Source: Sphingomonas sp. FARSPH
GTDB taxonomy: Bacteria; Pseudomonadota; Alphaproteobacteria; Sphingomonadales; Sphingomonadaceae
Length of the DNA stretch: 64,000 bases
Direction of reading: 5' to 3'
NCBI RefSeq assembly: GCF_003355005.1
Contig: NZ_CP029985.1
Coordinates: forward strand, 868,001 to 932,000
Part shown: one piece after another, positions 45,526 to 52,699 of the stretch
Layout of the letters: every line of letters begins with the position of its first letter
How positions within the stretch are numbered: position 1 is the stretch's first letter
The notes under the pieces: generated by a model
Database searches by the model: none
What the model saw: the letters and a program-made list of their open reading frames with translations, nothing else
What the model was told of the DNA's origin: nothing
Position numbers and translations under genes: made by a program

Positions 45526-46487
45526 TGGAAACCCGTTCCAACCACGTGATCGTCGGCGCGGTCGTGCTGATCCTGCTCGCCGTGCTCGCGATCTTCACCG
45601 TCTGGATCGCGCGCCTCGGCGGCACCCGCGAAAAAGAATATGACATCTTCTTCAAGCAGAGCGTCGACGGCGTCGCGACGGGCTCCACCGTCACCTATTC
45701 GGGCGTCCCCGTCGGCCAGGTGAAGCGGATCGTGCTGTGGAAGCCCGATCCCCAGTTCGTGCGCGTGCGCGTGACGGTCAACGACGACACGCCGATCCTT
45801 CAGGGCACCACCGCGACGATCCAGGGCAGCTTCACCGGCACCAGCACCGTCGCGCTCGACGGCGGCCGCAAGGGCGCGCCGGAGATCAAATGCCCCGAAG
45901 AGCCCAATGCGCAGCTCTGCCCCTATGGCGTTCCCGTCATCTCGACCAAGCAGGGCGGGATCGGCGCGATCCTTAATTCCGCGCCGCAGTTGCTCGAGCG
46001 GCTGTCGACGCTGACCGAGCGGCTCACCGGCCTGCTCTCCGATCGCAACCAGGCGTCGATCGCGGGCATCCTCGACAACACCAACCGGCTGAGTGCCGCG
46101 CTCGCCGATCGCGGGCCGGAAATCGCCGCGACGCTGGCGCAGACGCGCGTCGCGATCCAGCAGGCGGGCAATGCCGCGGAATCGATCGGCAAGCTCGCCG
46201 ACACGACCAACGGCGTGCTCAGCGACGACGTCAAGCCGACGCTGCAGAACCTCAACGGCGCGATCGCGTCCGCCCGCAAGAGCGCGGATACGCTGAACGA
46301 GGCGATCCAGGATGCGCGCCCCGGCCTGCAGACCTTCTCGAAACAGACGATCCCGGAGGCGAACCGGCTGGTCCGCGACCTGCGCGTCACCGCGACCGCT
46401 TTGTCCTCGATCGCCGACAAGGTCGACCAGGGCGGCGCCAGTTCGCTGATCGGCCAGCAGAAGCTCCCCGACTACAAGGGCAAGTGA
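45525..46487 (+). CDS. MlaD-family (MCE-domain) lipid-binding protein
   Basis: A 320-residue protein with one N-terminal membrane helix (about 9-29), the MCE domain (about 38-115; F-K-Q-S-V-D-G-V-A-T-G-S-T-V-T-Y-S-G-V-P-V-G) and a long helical C-terminal region with heptad-like spacing. In the Mla complex it forms a periplasmic hexamer that carries lipid. A segment with two cysteines (I-K-C-P-E ... Q-L-C-P-Y) may form a disulfide. Translationally coupled to mlaF-type gene. Confidence 0.93.
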   Translation: METRSNHVIVGAVVLILLAVLAIFTVWIARLGGTREKEYDIFFKQSVDGVATGSTVTYSGVPVGQVKRIVLWKPDPQFVRVRVTVNDDTPILQGTTATIQGSFTGTSTVALDGGRKGAPEIKCPEEPNAQLCPYGVPVISTKQGGIGAILNSAPQLLERLSTLTERLTGLLSDRNQASIAGILDNTNRLSAALADRGPEIAATLAQTRVAIQQAGNAAESIGKLADTTNGVLSDDVKPTLQNLNGAIASARKSADTLNEAIQDARPGLQTFSKQTIPEANRLVRDLRVTATALSSIADKVDQGGASSLIGQQKLPDYKGK

Positions 46488-46491
46488 CGCC

Positions 46492-47118
46492 ATGCAGACC
46501 AACCTTCCCCGCCTTTCCCGCGTCGCGCGCCGCCCCGGCCTGCTGATCGCCGTCGTCGCCATGCTGCCGCTCGCCGGTTGCATCAGCTTCGGCGCGAAGC
46601 CGCCGCCCCAGCTGCTCACGCTCCAGTCGGATTATGCGCCCGCGGTCGGCGCGACGCAGAATTCGGCGAAGGCGCGCTCGATCGTCGTGCAGGTGCCGAC
46701 CAGCCCGGCGTCGATCGCGGTGACGCGCGTGCCGGTGTGGACGACCCCGACCGAGGTCGCCTACGTCAAGAACGCGCAATGGTCCGAACCGCCCACGCGC
46801 CTGTTCGCACGGCTGCTCGCCGATGCGGCGACGACGCGCGGCAACATGGTCGTGCTCTCCAGCATCCAGTCGATCGGCGACCCCAGCGCGACGCTGGCGG
46901 GCGAATTGCGCCAGTTCGGCTTCGACGGGACGCAGCGCCAGGCAGTGGTGATCTACGACGCCGCACTGACCCGCGCGGGCAAGGACACGGTCGAAAAGCG
47001 CCGCTTCGAGGCGCGCGTCCCCGTCGCCGCGATCGACGCCGCGAACGCAGGCACCGGCCTCAGCCAGGCCGCGAACCAGGTCGCCGCCGAAGTCGCGGCC
47101 TGGGTGGCGCAGGGCTGA
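46492..47118 (+). CDS. ABC-type transport auxiliary lipoprotein
   Basis: A 208-residue lipoprotein: lipobox L-A-G-C at about residues 26-29 after a basic leader and hydrophobic stretch. The mature part fits the ABC_trans_aux/PqiC-like family that accompanies MCE transporters, with V-Q-V-P and a C-terminal helix. It closes the operon four bases after the MCE gene. A location at the outer membrane is inferred from the family and from the absence of an aspartate at +2 (it is I). Confidence 0.88.
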   Translation: MQTNLPRLSRVARRPGLLIAVVAMLPLAGCISFGAKPPPQLLTLQSDYAPAVGATQNSAKARSIVVQVPTSPASIAVTRVPVWTTPTEVAYVKNAQWSEPPTRLFARLLADAATTRGNMVVLSSIQSIGDPSATLAGELRQFGFDGTQRQAVVIYDAALTRAGKDTVEKRRFEARVPVAAIDAANAGTGLSQAANQVAAEVAAWVAQG

Positions 47119-47271
47119 TTGCTCCGAACCGGATCGGTTCGCACTGTCCTGCACGCTGGTTATATGCTAAGGGAAAGAGCATGGCGGACTTCCGCCCGCT
47201 CTTTCTCATATTCCAGCTTCCTCAGCGGCCCGCGCGCGCAAGGGTCGGATCCAGCAGCGTCGAATCCGAGC

Positions 47272-47350
47272 GGTGCTCCTGCGCTCGTAGGAGCCCAGGG
47301 TTACATGCGATGCGCGCGTGACTCTGGGCTCCTGCCTGTGCGGGAGCACG
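47272..47350. repeat. Inverted repeat, GGTGCTCCTGCG family
   Basis: GTGCTCCTGCGCTCGTAGGAGCCCAG on the left is complementary with some mismatches to CTGGGCTCCTGCCTGTGCGGGAGCAC on the right, each arm being a hairpin of its own. Related single arms are at about 47562-47588 and the short hairpin at 60480-60501. Confidence 0.7.
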
Positions 47351-47614
47351 GTTCAGGTTGGCCAGGTCATTCTTTCGCCGTTCGCCGATCAAGCGCCCCT
47401 CGCAACAGCCCCCCACCCGCCACGACGGATAGAACCGCCCCGCCAGCCGAAGGCCGATACGATCCTGGGGCCCAACGCGCCCCCCAAACACTGCGACTTT
47501 CGCGACTTTTGGGTAATTAGATACCCGAAAACGCAACCATCGTCCGCATCGCGCCCATTCGTGTTCCTGCGAACGCAGGAACCCAGAGCCCCACGAATCG
47601 CCGCTGCGTTCCAA

Positions 47615-47709
47615 CGTCATGCCGGACCCGTTCCGGCATCCCCTGCTCCGCAAGCGCCCCGCGGTCGATAGAACGGCACGGTGGATGCCGGAACGGGTCA
47701 GGCATGACG
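47615..47709. repeat. Inverted repeat, CGTCATGCCGGACC family
   Basis: CGTCATGCCGGACCCGTTCC...GGCATCC (47615-47641) and GGATGCC...GAACGGGTCAGGCATGACG (47683-47709) are near-perfect complements, 41 bases apart. Both arms are themselves nested hairpins. It stands behind the end of the convergent isomerase gene. Confidence 0.75.
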
Positions 47710-47795
47710 GCTGTAGGGCGACTTCGTGCCAGCCAGACGGCCTTGACCAGCCTCGCCCCACCCGGCCGAACCGGCGCCTCGCGAAGTTCCGCCCC

Positions 47796-48662
47796 TCAGG
47801 GCGCCCGGCGCACCGCGGGAAGCACGTCGCACACCGCCGCCCCGCCCAGCGACACCAGCGGCGGTGGCGGATTCTCCCGCCGCGCCACCGCGGCGGCGAA
47901 GCGTATGTTGTCCGCGGCGCGATACTGGAAATGCGGCCGGTCCGCGGCGGGCAGGTCGCTGGCCAGCCGCACCGAAACAATCGGCACGCGCTCGCTCTCC
48001 TTGTCGTACATGCCCATCGCCGCATCGCTGCGCGGCAGGCCCGACAGATATTGCATGCCTTCGACGATCCGCCCGACGACCGTATAGTTGCGGTCCAGCC
48101 GCCGCGCCGACTGGCCGATCGGCGTGAACAGCTCCGCGCCGCTGCCTGTGCTCGGCAAGTCGTCGCGCGCGACGCCGACCATGCCGTAACAATGCGTCAG
48201 CCACGCCGCCTTGCCGTCGGTCGCGACCGGCCAGCCGTCCGCGGTGATCCCCGATGCGGTCGAATAGCTGTCCGCCCGCCGCATCCGCACCGCCGGCTGG
48301 AACGCGGCGATCTCGAACTCGGCGGCGGGGCGGTCGGTGATGCCGGCGGGCAACGGCTTCTTCTCCGTCGCATCGCCCCATTGCGTCACCCAGTTTTCCT
48401 GGACGCGATAGACGCTCGTCCCGTCCCACCATTTGGCGCGGGCGAGCGCCCGGATGTTGGCGACATGCGCCGGCGCATGGCCGGGCGCGAGCCGGATGAC
48501 GACCTGCTTGCCCGTCGCGAGCGTCACGATCATCACCTCGTCGCCTGGGATCGCCCGCCAGTCGGCGGGCAGCGGGTCGGACGGCAATGGCGCGGGCGGC
48601 GGCGCCGCCGCCTGGACGGGCGCGGCAAGCGCGGCGGCGGCAAGGGCGATCAGGCTGGTCAT
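47796..48662 (-). CDS. Periplasmic peptidyl-prolyl isomerase, cyclophilin type
   Basis: A 288-residue protein with a signal peptide (M-T-S-L-I-A-L-A-A-A-A-L-A-A-P-V-Q-A). The cyclophilin core shows I-R-L-A-P-G-H-A-P-A-H-V-A-N-I-R-A-L, W-W-D-G-T-S-V-Y-R-V, G-M-V-G-V-A-R and a divergent active-site region: the usual F-H-R-V-I is Y-R-V-Q-E. Such proteins assist folding of exported proteins; the divergence leaves isomerase activity open. The ATG at 48662 best fits the signal peptide; a start at 48698 adds 12 basic residues. The gene is transcribed away from tRNA-Ser. Confidence 0.85.
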   Translation of the reverse strand: MTSLIALAAAALAAPVQAAAPPPAPLPSDPLPADWRAIPGDEVMIVTLATGKQVVIRLAPGHAPAHVANIRALARAKWWDGTSVYRVQENWVTQWGDATEKKPLPAGITDRPAAEFEIAAFQPAVRMRRADSYSTASGITADGWPVATDGKAAWLTHCYGMVGVARDDLPSTGSGAELFTPIGQSARRLDRNYTVVGRIVEGMQYLSGLPRSDAAMGMYDKESERVPIVSVRLASDLPAADRPHFQYRAADNIRFAAAVARRENPPPPLVSLGGAAVCDVLPAVRRAP

Positions 48663-48753
48663 GCGCCGCAGACTGACGCGCCCGCGCCCGATACGCAATC
48701 GCCTTGCGATCCCGCCCGCGCTACGCTAGGCGCGCATCCTTCCGGGAAGATGC

Positions 48754-48844
48754 GGAGCGGTGGCCGAGTGGTCGAAGGCGCTCGCCTGGAAAGTGAGTAT
48801 ACGCCAAAAGCGTATCGAGGGTTCGAATCCCTCCCGCTCCGCCA
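48754..48844 (+). tRNA. tRNA-Ser, anticodon GGA
   Basis: The acceptor stem GGAGCGG pairs with CCGCTCC, followed by discriminator G and an encoded CCA. The D-arm (TGGCCGAGTGG), an anticodon arm with CTGGAAA loop (GGA reads UCC/UCU), a long variable arm (TACGCCAAAAGCGTA) typical of serine tRNA and the T-arm with GTTCGAATCC are all present. The 3' end doubles as an integration site (see attL). Confidence 0.97.
48821..48844 (+). repeat. attL: tRNA 3'-end copy bordering the islet
   Basis: The 24 bases GTTCGAATCCCTCCCGCTCC plus GCCA at the tRNA 3' end recur exactly at 51336-51359. The T-loop/acceptor end is the usual crossover for tyrosine integrases that target tRNA genes. The full tRNA is reconstituted at this end. 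Confidence 0.9.
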
Positions 48845-48987
48845 ACACGAAATTACGCAATAAAATCAACGACTTACGGGCGCGCTGGTGAAATTCGAAC
48901 CAGCCGCCTATCTAGCGTAAATCTCTGAAAACGTTGGGCTGCGCCTCTGGACAGATTGCGCAATGCCGATCCTAGCATGAACTCGCG

Positions 48988-49026
48988 GTGGGTAATTCAG
49001 TGGGTAAGCTTTGCGGCGGTGGGTGA
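48988..49026 (+). repeat. Left arm-type boxes (three GTGGGTRA)
   Basis: GTGGGTAA at 48988-48995 and at 49000-49007 are 12 bases apart start to start; GTGGGTGA follows at 49019-49026 inside GCGGTGGGTGAATTC, which repeats the context of the first box (GCGGTGGGTAATTC). Arm-binding sites of P4-like integrases look like this. Confidence 0.65.
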
Positions 49027-49077
49027 ATTCTGCGCTTTTTGCACGTAGGTTCATCGCGCGAAACTCGGGTGCGGGTC

Positions 49078-49116
49078 CTACCGTAGAAGCCGAACTGACG
49101 GTTCGCATTACGGTAG
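49078..49116. promoter_or_regulatory. Nested inverted repeat upstream of the islet gene
   Basis: An outer pair CTACCGTA (49078-49085) / TACGGTAG (49109-49116) is perfect over 8 bp. Inside it, CGAAC (49091-49095) and GTTCG (49101-49105) form a second perfect pair with a 5-base loop. It lies 72 bases before the ATG, in the position of an operator, or it could fold as an RNA hairpin. Confidence 0.6.
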
Positions 49117-49188
49117 TATGCAGTGGCGTCGTGCATTGTCAGGCACTAGCCGGCTCGCCTAAGGCTTTGCATGGGAGGGACTGCTGCC

Positions 49189-51165
49189 ATGACCGCTGAG
49201 ACCGACACGCTCGTCAAACCCGATATGGTGGCGGTGCTTCAGCGGACCCACGTCAGCAAGGATCTCCACGGTTTTCTGCTGCCGACGCCCGAGGCGGTGT
49301 CGAACGCGATGCACGGGATCGAGGCGCGCTTCGGCGATGACGCCCGCAAGCAGGGCACGATCGAGATCGCGATGTCGAGCATCAACGATCCCCAGCACCT
49401 GATGATCTCGATCACCGACAACGGCATCGGTCTCAACGACGGCAACTACCGCTCGTTCAAGACCCCGTTTTCAGGCCACAAGCTTCAGCAGAATGGCCGC
49501 GGCTTCGGCCGCTTCATCGCCTTCAAGGTGTTCAACCGCATCCTCTACTCGAGCCGGTTCGAGGCACTGCCGGCGCCTGACAAGCGCACCTTCCGTTTCG
49601 ACATCCACCGGGAAGACGAACTCATCTACCATGACGGCGAGCCGGACTTCGCGCATCTTGGCCTTCGCGTCGACTATGACGAGCCCCGCCCCGAGTGGCA
49701 CGAGCTGATCGCCACGCTCGACGAGAGCGACATCGCCGATCATATCGGCAGCCACTTCCTGCCGCATTTCCTCTACCGCTGGCTGCCCGAGATCACGATC
49801 CGGTTTGACAACGCCGATGCCAGCAGCATCACCGCCCACTTCAAGAACGTCTTCGTCCAATCGGAATCGGGCTCCTTCGACGTCCAGATCGACGGCAAGG
49901 CGGAGACGATCGACTATTCGCTGACCAAGGTGCCGCGCACCCGGTCGTTCAAAAACCATAGCCTGCTGTTCGCCGCGGGCGATCGCATCGTCGGAAATCC
50001 GCGCGACCTCACCAATCTGCTCGGCCAGCCCGCCTTCATGGACGATCAGGACAAGCCCTACATCGTGATCGGCGTTGTGCGATCGGACGCGTTCGAGACG
50101 CGGCTGAACGACGCGCGGACGGGAATCAACATTTCGTCGGCGATAATCGAAGAAATTGTCGGTGCTGTTGGCGACATCATCCAGTCGACCGAGAAGAGCC
50201 AGATCGACAAGATCAAGACGACGCAATCGCGCGATCGCGAGACGGCGCTCCAGGAGAATCCGATCCTTCGGATCGGGCTCAAAGGTCAATCGATTTCGAG
50301 TTACGTCGCGGGCAAGCCGAACAACTGGAAGGCGCAACAGTTCGTGTCGGACCTAGCGATCGAACGTTACCGCGTGTCGCGGGATTTGACCAAGGCGATT
50401 ACCAGCGCGGCCAACGATACCGACAACTACATGGCCAACATCAAGGACATCGTTGACAAGATCGATGCCTCCAACAAGGAGGCGCTCGCCGAATATGTCG
50501 TCCACCGCAAGAAGGTGATTGAGCTGATCGAGGCCGCGCGTAAATATGGCTCGACCGGCACCCACGCGCCCGAGGACACGATCCACGATCTCGTCTTCCA
50601 CCGCTTCTCGGACAGCGTCGATACCGACTATTTCGAGCACAATCTGTGGCTGGTCGACGACGCGCTGGCGTTCCTGCCGTATATCTCGAGCGATCGCGCG
50701 ATGCACGGCAAGGGCCGCAAGAAGGGCGACAAGATCGCCGATCTCGCCTTCTTCGATGACAGCCTCGTCCTCGGCGACAATGACGGCACGACGATCACGA
50801 TCATCGAGTTCAAGCGGCCGAGCCGCGACGATTACCGGTTCGGAGACGTTAAGCACGATCCCGTCATGCAGGTGATCCAGACGCTCAAGGACGCCACCGC
50901 GGCGGGCGGGATCGCGCGGACGGACGGCTCGCACTTCGCGTTCCGCGGCGTCGTGCGCCGGTTTGGCTATATCGTCGCTGACCTGAAACCGTCGCTCGTG
51001 AATGTGCTGCGCAACCACGACTTCAAGAACGACTGGAACCCCGACATCTACGTTCGCTACCGCGACAACGAGCAAATCTTCATCCAGGCGATGGGCTACG
51101 ATACCCTGATCGCACATGCCAAAAAGCGCAACCAGGCCTTCTTCAGCGTCCTGTTCGGCGAGTAG
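49189..51165 (+). CDS. GHKL ATPase fused to a PD-(D/E)XK nuclease-like domain (predicted defence protein)
   Basis: A 658-residue protein alone on the islet. The N-terminal third is a GHKL (gyrase/Hsp90/kinase/MutL) ATPase: N-box E-A-V-S-N-A (35-40), G1 box I-T-D-N-G-I-G (75-81) and G2 box N-G-R-G-F-G (102-107). There is no histidine-kinase H-box. Middle residues 310-460 are largely helical. The C-terminal part has F-E-H-N-L-W-L-V-D-D-A-L-A-F and then D518 ... I-I-E-F-K-R-P (E540, K542), the layout of a PD-(D/E)XK nuclease core, with Q561 further on. MORC/MutL-like ATPases joined or linked to nucleases are known from prokaryotic restriction-like systems. The ATG at 49189 has GGGAGGGA 8 bases ahead. 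A DNA-damaging or DNA-sensing defence role is inferred. Confidence 0.85.
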   Translation: MTAETDTLVKPDMVAVLQRTHVSKDLHGFLLPTPEAVSNAMHGIEARFGDDARKQGTIEIAMSSINDPQHLMISITDNGIGLNDGNYRSFKTPFSGHKLQQNGRGFGRFIAFKVFNRILYSSRFEALPAPDKRTFRFDIHREDELIYHDGEPDFAHLGLRVDYDEPRPEWHELIATLDESDIADHIGSHFLPHFLYRWLPEITIRFDNADASSITAHFKNVFVQSESGSFDVQIDGKAETIDYSLTKVPRTRSFKNHSLLFAAGDRIVGNPRDLTNLLGQPAFMDDQDKPYIVIGVVRSDAFETRLNDARTGINISSAIIEEIVGAVGDIIQSTEKSQIDKIKTTQSRDRETALQENPILRIGLKGQSISSYVAGKPNNWKAQQFVSDLAIERYRVSRDLTKAITSAANDTDNYMANIKDIVDKIDASNKEALAEYVVHRKKVIELIEAARKYGSTGTHAPEDTIHDLVFHRFSDSVDTDYFEHNLWLVDDALAFLPYISSDRAMHGKGRKKGDKIADLAFFDDSLVLGDNDGTTITIIEFKRPSRDDYRFGDVKHDPVMQVIQTLKDATAAGGIARTDGSHFAFRGVVRRFGYIVADLKPSLVNVLRNHDFKNDWNPDIYVRYRDNEQIFIQAMGYDTLIAHAKKRNQAFFSVLFGE

Positions 51166-51295
51166 ACGCTGACCTGTTAGAGTTGGCCCTCCTCTCCCCT
51201 GCTTCCATGCCCGGGATCACGGCTCTGACCTCGAAGTGGCTGGCGAGGATGCAGTCTGCCTGATCTCCTATTCTTCAGCGGGAGCCTCAAAATTG

Positions 51296-51315
51296 GTGGG
51301 CAATAAAGTGGGTAA
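51296..51315 (+). repeat. Right arm-type boxes (GTGGGCAA, GTGGGTAA)
   Basis: GTGGGCAA at 51296-51303 and GTGGGTAA at 51308-51315 are again 12 bases apart, in the same orientation as the left pair and 20 bases before attR. Confidence 0.65.
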
Positions 51316-51335
51316 TTGCGACCTCACACAAGGGA

Positions 51336-51359
51336 GTTCGAATCCCTCCCGCTCCGCCA
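51336..51359 (+). repeat. attR: exact 24-bp copy of the tRNA-Ser 3' end
   Basis: Identical to 48821-48844. The upstream tRNA parts (acceptor 5' side, D- and anticodon arms) are absent, so this is an attachment copy and not a second tRNA gene. Confidence 0.9.
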
Positions 51360-51456
51360 TTATCCTCGCGCCATCGCTGGCCCCTCGTTCCGCACCCTTG
51401 TTGAGCCGAATGCGCCGTCGTGCGTTGGGTCCGTCCACACTCTCGCAGGAGCGCGT

Positions 51457-51681
51457 ATGATGGCCGATGCCCAAGACCCGACCCACGAACCTGAAGGGTT
51501 CGGCGACCTGCCGATCCAGCCGACGGGATCGGGCGTCGCCGATCTCGAAGTGGCGTATGAGCAGATGCGCCTCGCCGAGGGGGAGGACGCCGGCAGCGCC
51601 GGTCCGACGGAGGGGGAAACGCCGATCCCGCTGGACGACGAAACGCCCGGCGTGATCGAGAGCGAGGCGCATCCGAGCTGA
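51457..51681 (+). CDS. Small acidic protein of unknown function
   Basis: A 74-residue, strongly acidic, Gly/Pro/Glu-rich protein (E-P-E-G-F-G-D-L-P-I-Q, then E-V-A-Y-E-Q-M-R-L-A-E-G-E). AGGAG lies 5 bases before ATG 51457 and 8 bases before a second ATG at 51460, so either may be used. It is outside the islet and starts about 100 bases after attR, so before integration it lay directly downstream of the tRNA. It looks largely disordered. I do not recognise a family. Confidence 0.65.
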   Translation: MMADAQDPTHEPEGFGDLPIQPTGSGVADLEVAYEQMRLAEGEDAGSAGPTEGETPIPLDDETPGVIESEAHPS

Positions 51682-51738
51682 GGCCTTTAGGCGACTGCGC
51701 GGGCGGGACACGACGCCCCGCCCGACGCAGCAGTCGGG

Positions 51739-52614
51739 TCAGTCGGCCGCGTCCTTGACGTCGCCCTTGCCCATCGCGGAGACGAGCACGTTGCCCGAGC
51801 CGGAGAAGTTGGCGGCCGGCAGGTCGGCGACCCGATTCCCGACCTTGACGAGGACGCGTTGCACCGTGCCCTGCGCCGTCGAGCGCACCGACTGCACCGT
51901 GCCGATCGCGCGTCCGCGCGCATCCGTCACCGCCATGCCGGGATCGATCGGGAAACCGCCCGCCCCCGCCGCGCCGCTGCCGGCGAGCGCCAGCGAACCG
52001 CTCGCCATGCCGGCACCCGCGCTGCCGCTGGCGGTCGCGGCGCCCGTGGCCGTCCCGGCAACGCCGCCAGCACGATCCGCCGCCCCACGCAGGGCCTGAC
52101 CACCCCCGCGCAGCGCCTGACCACCACGCGCCGCGCCCTGCGCCGCCGCGTCGCGCGCATTGGCGACGCCGGCACGGGCGCCGTCGACGCCCCGCATCCC
52201 GGCACCTCGCACCGCGTCCGTACCGATCGCCTGCGCATCCACGGTGCCGCCGATGCTTCCCGCCGCCTGGCCATTGCCGCCGGCCGCATGACGCCCGAGG
52301 CCGGCACCGCCGCCGATCGCGCCATCGCTGTCCGCGCCGCCCGACGCCGATACGCGGCCCCGGCGGGCGTCGACGCTGCGCGCGCCATGCGCCGCACCGC
52401 GCCCCTGGGCGACCCCGTCGACCGACATCGGCGTACGGCCGATCATCCCGCCGAGCCCGCCGTTGGCCATGCCGCCGCCCATCGCGCCGCCACCCAGACC
52501 CCCGCCCAGCGCACCGCCGAGCGATCCGCCGGCCCCGCCAAGCAATTGCGCCGACGCAGGCATCGCGACCACGGCCAGTACCAGCGCCGCACTACCGAAC
52601 AGAACAGTCTTCAT
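51739..52614 (-). CDS. Gly/Ala-rich secreted protein with PRC-barrel-like C-terminus
   Basis: A signal peptide (M-K-T-V-L-F-G-S-A-A ... A-S-A-Q) is followed by a long low-complexity region of Gly, Ala, Arg and Ser with small internal repeats (G-G-Q-A-L-R-G twice). The last 65 residues are different: P-G-M-A-V-T-D-A-R-G-R-A-I-G-T-V-Q-S-V and L-V-K-V-G-N-R-V-A-D-L-P, which resemble a PRC-barrel-like beta domain. An exported surface or matrix protein is plausible. A run of T and A bases precedes it at 52680-52705. Confidence 0.65.
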   Translation of the reverse strand: MKTVLFGSAALVLAVVAMPASAQLLGGAGGSLGGALGGGLGGGAMGGGMANGGLGGMIGRTPMSVDGVAQGRGAAHGARSVDARRGRVSASGGADSDGAIGGGAGLGRHAAGGNGQAAGSIGGTVDAQAIGTDAVRGAGMRGVDGARAGVANARDAAAQGAARGGQALRGGGQALRGAADRAGGVAGTATGAATASGSAGAGMASGSLALAGSGAAGAGGFPIDPGMAVTDARGRAIGTVQSVRSTAQGTVQRVLVKVGNRVADLPAANFSGSGNVLVSAMGKGDVKDAAD

Positions 52615-52699
52615 CGTCGTTCTCCTTTGCCTTTGCCTCGGAGAACGGCACGCCCTTCCGGTTTAATCCCGGCAACGCGGAAATTTTTTCGAAAAAAAT

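Larger units (their letters stand above)
47119..47795. other. Long non-coding gap filled with inverted repeats
   Basis: No gene is supported. A 46-codon frame from ATG 47181 has a fair ribosome site but runs through a repeat and looks like no protein I know. The gap holds two paired repeats (47272-47350 and 47615-47709) and a single arm at about 47562-47588. It may contain the end of the Mla transcript. Confidence 0.6.
48821..51359. mobile_element. tRNA-Ser-integrated islet, about 2.5 kb, without integrase
   Basis: Two identical 24-bp copies of the tRNA-Ser 3' end enclose one large gene and two non-coding flanks (48845-49188 and 51166-51335) less GC-rich than the chromosome. Both flanks contain paired GTGGGTAA-type boxes. 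No recombinase, relaxase or phage gene is present, so the islet can only have been moved with help from elsewhere or has lost its integrase. The left flank also holds a nested inverted repeat; otherwise I see nothing in either flank. Confidence 0.85.

Noticed and set aside
47181..47321. A 46-codon frame with a fair Shine-Dalgarno
   Set aside because: It runs into the 47272-47350 repeat, has no hydrophobic or motif features, and nothing suggests conservation.
48885..48903. CTGGT-gaaattcga-ACCAG hairpin in the left islet flank as a tRNA remnant or secondary att site
   Set aside because: It resembles a T-arm but lacks acceptor sequences and any longer match to a tRNA; probably chance.
49189..51165. 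Reading the islet gene as a sensor histidine kinase or as MutL
   Set aside because: There is no phospho-accepting H-box, membrane segment or receiver, and no MutL C-terminal endonuclease motif; the C-terminal E-F-K-R-P pattern fits PD-(D/E)XK instead.
51331..51360. A second tRNA-Ser at the right islet end
   Set aside because: Only the last 24 bases of the tRNA are present; the 5' half and anticodon arm are missing.
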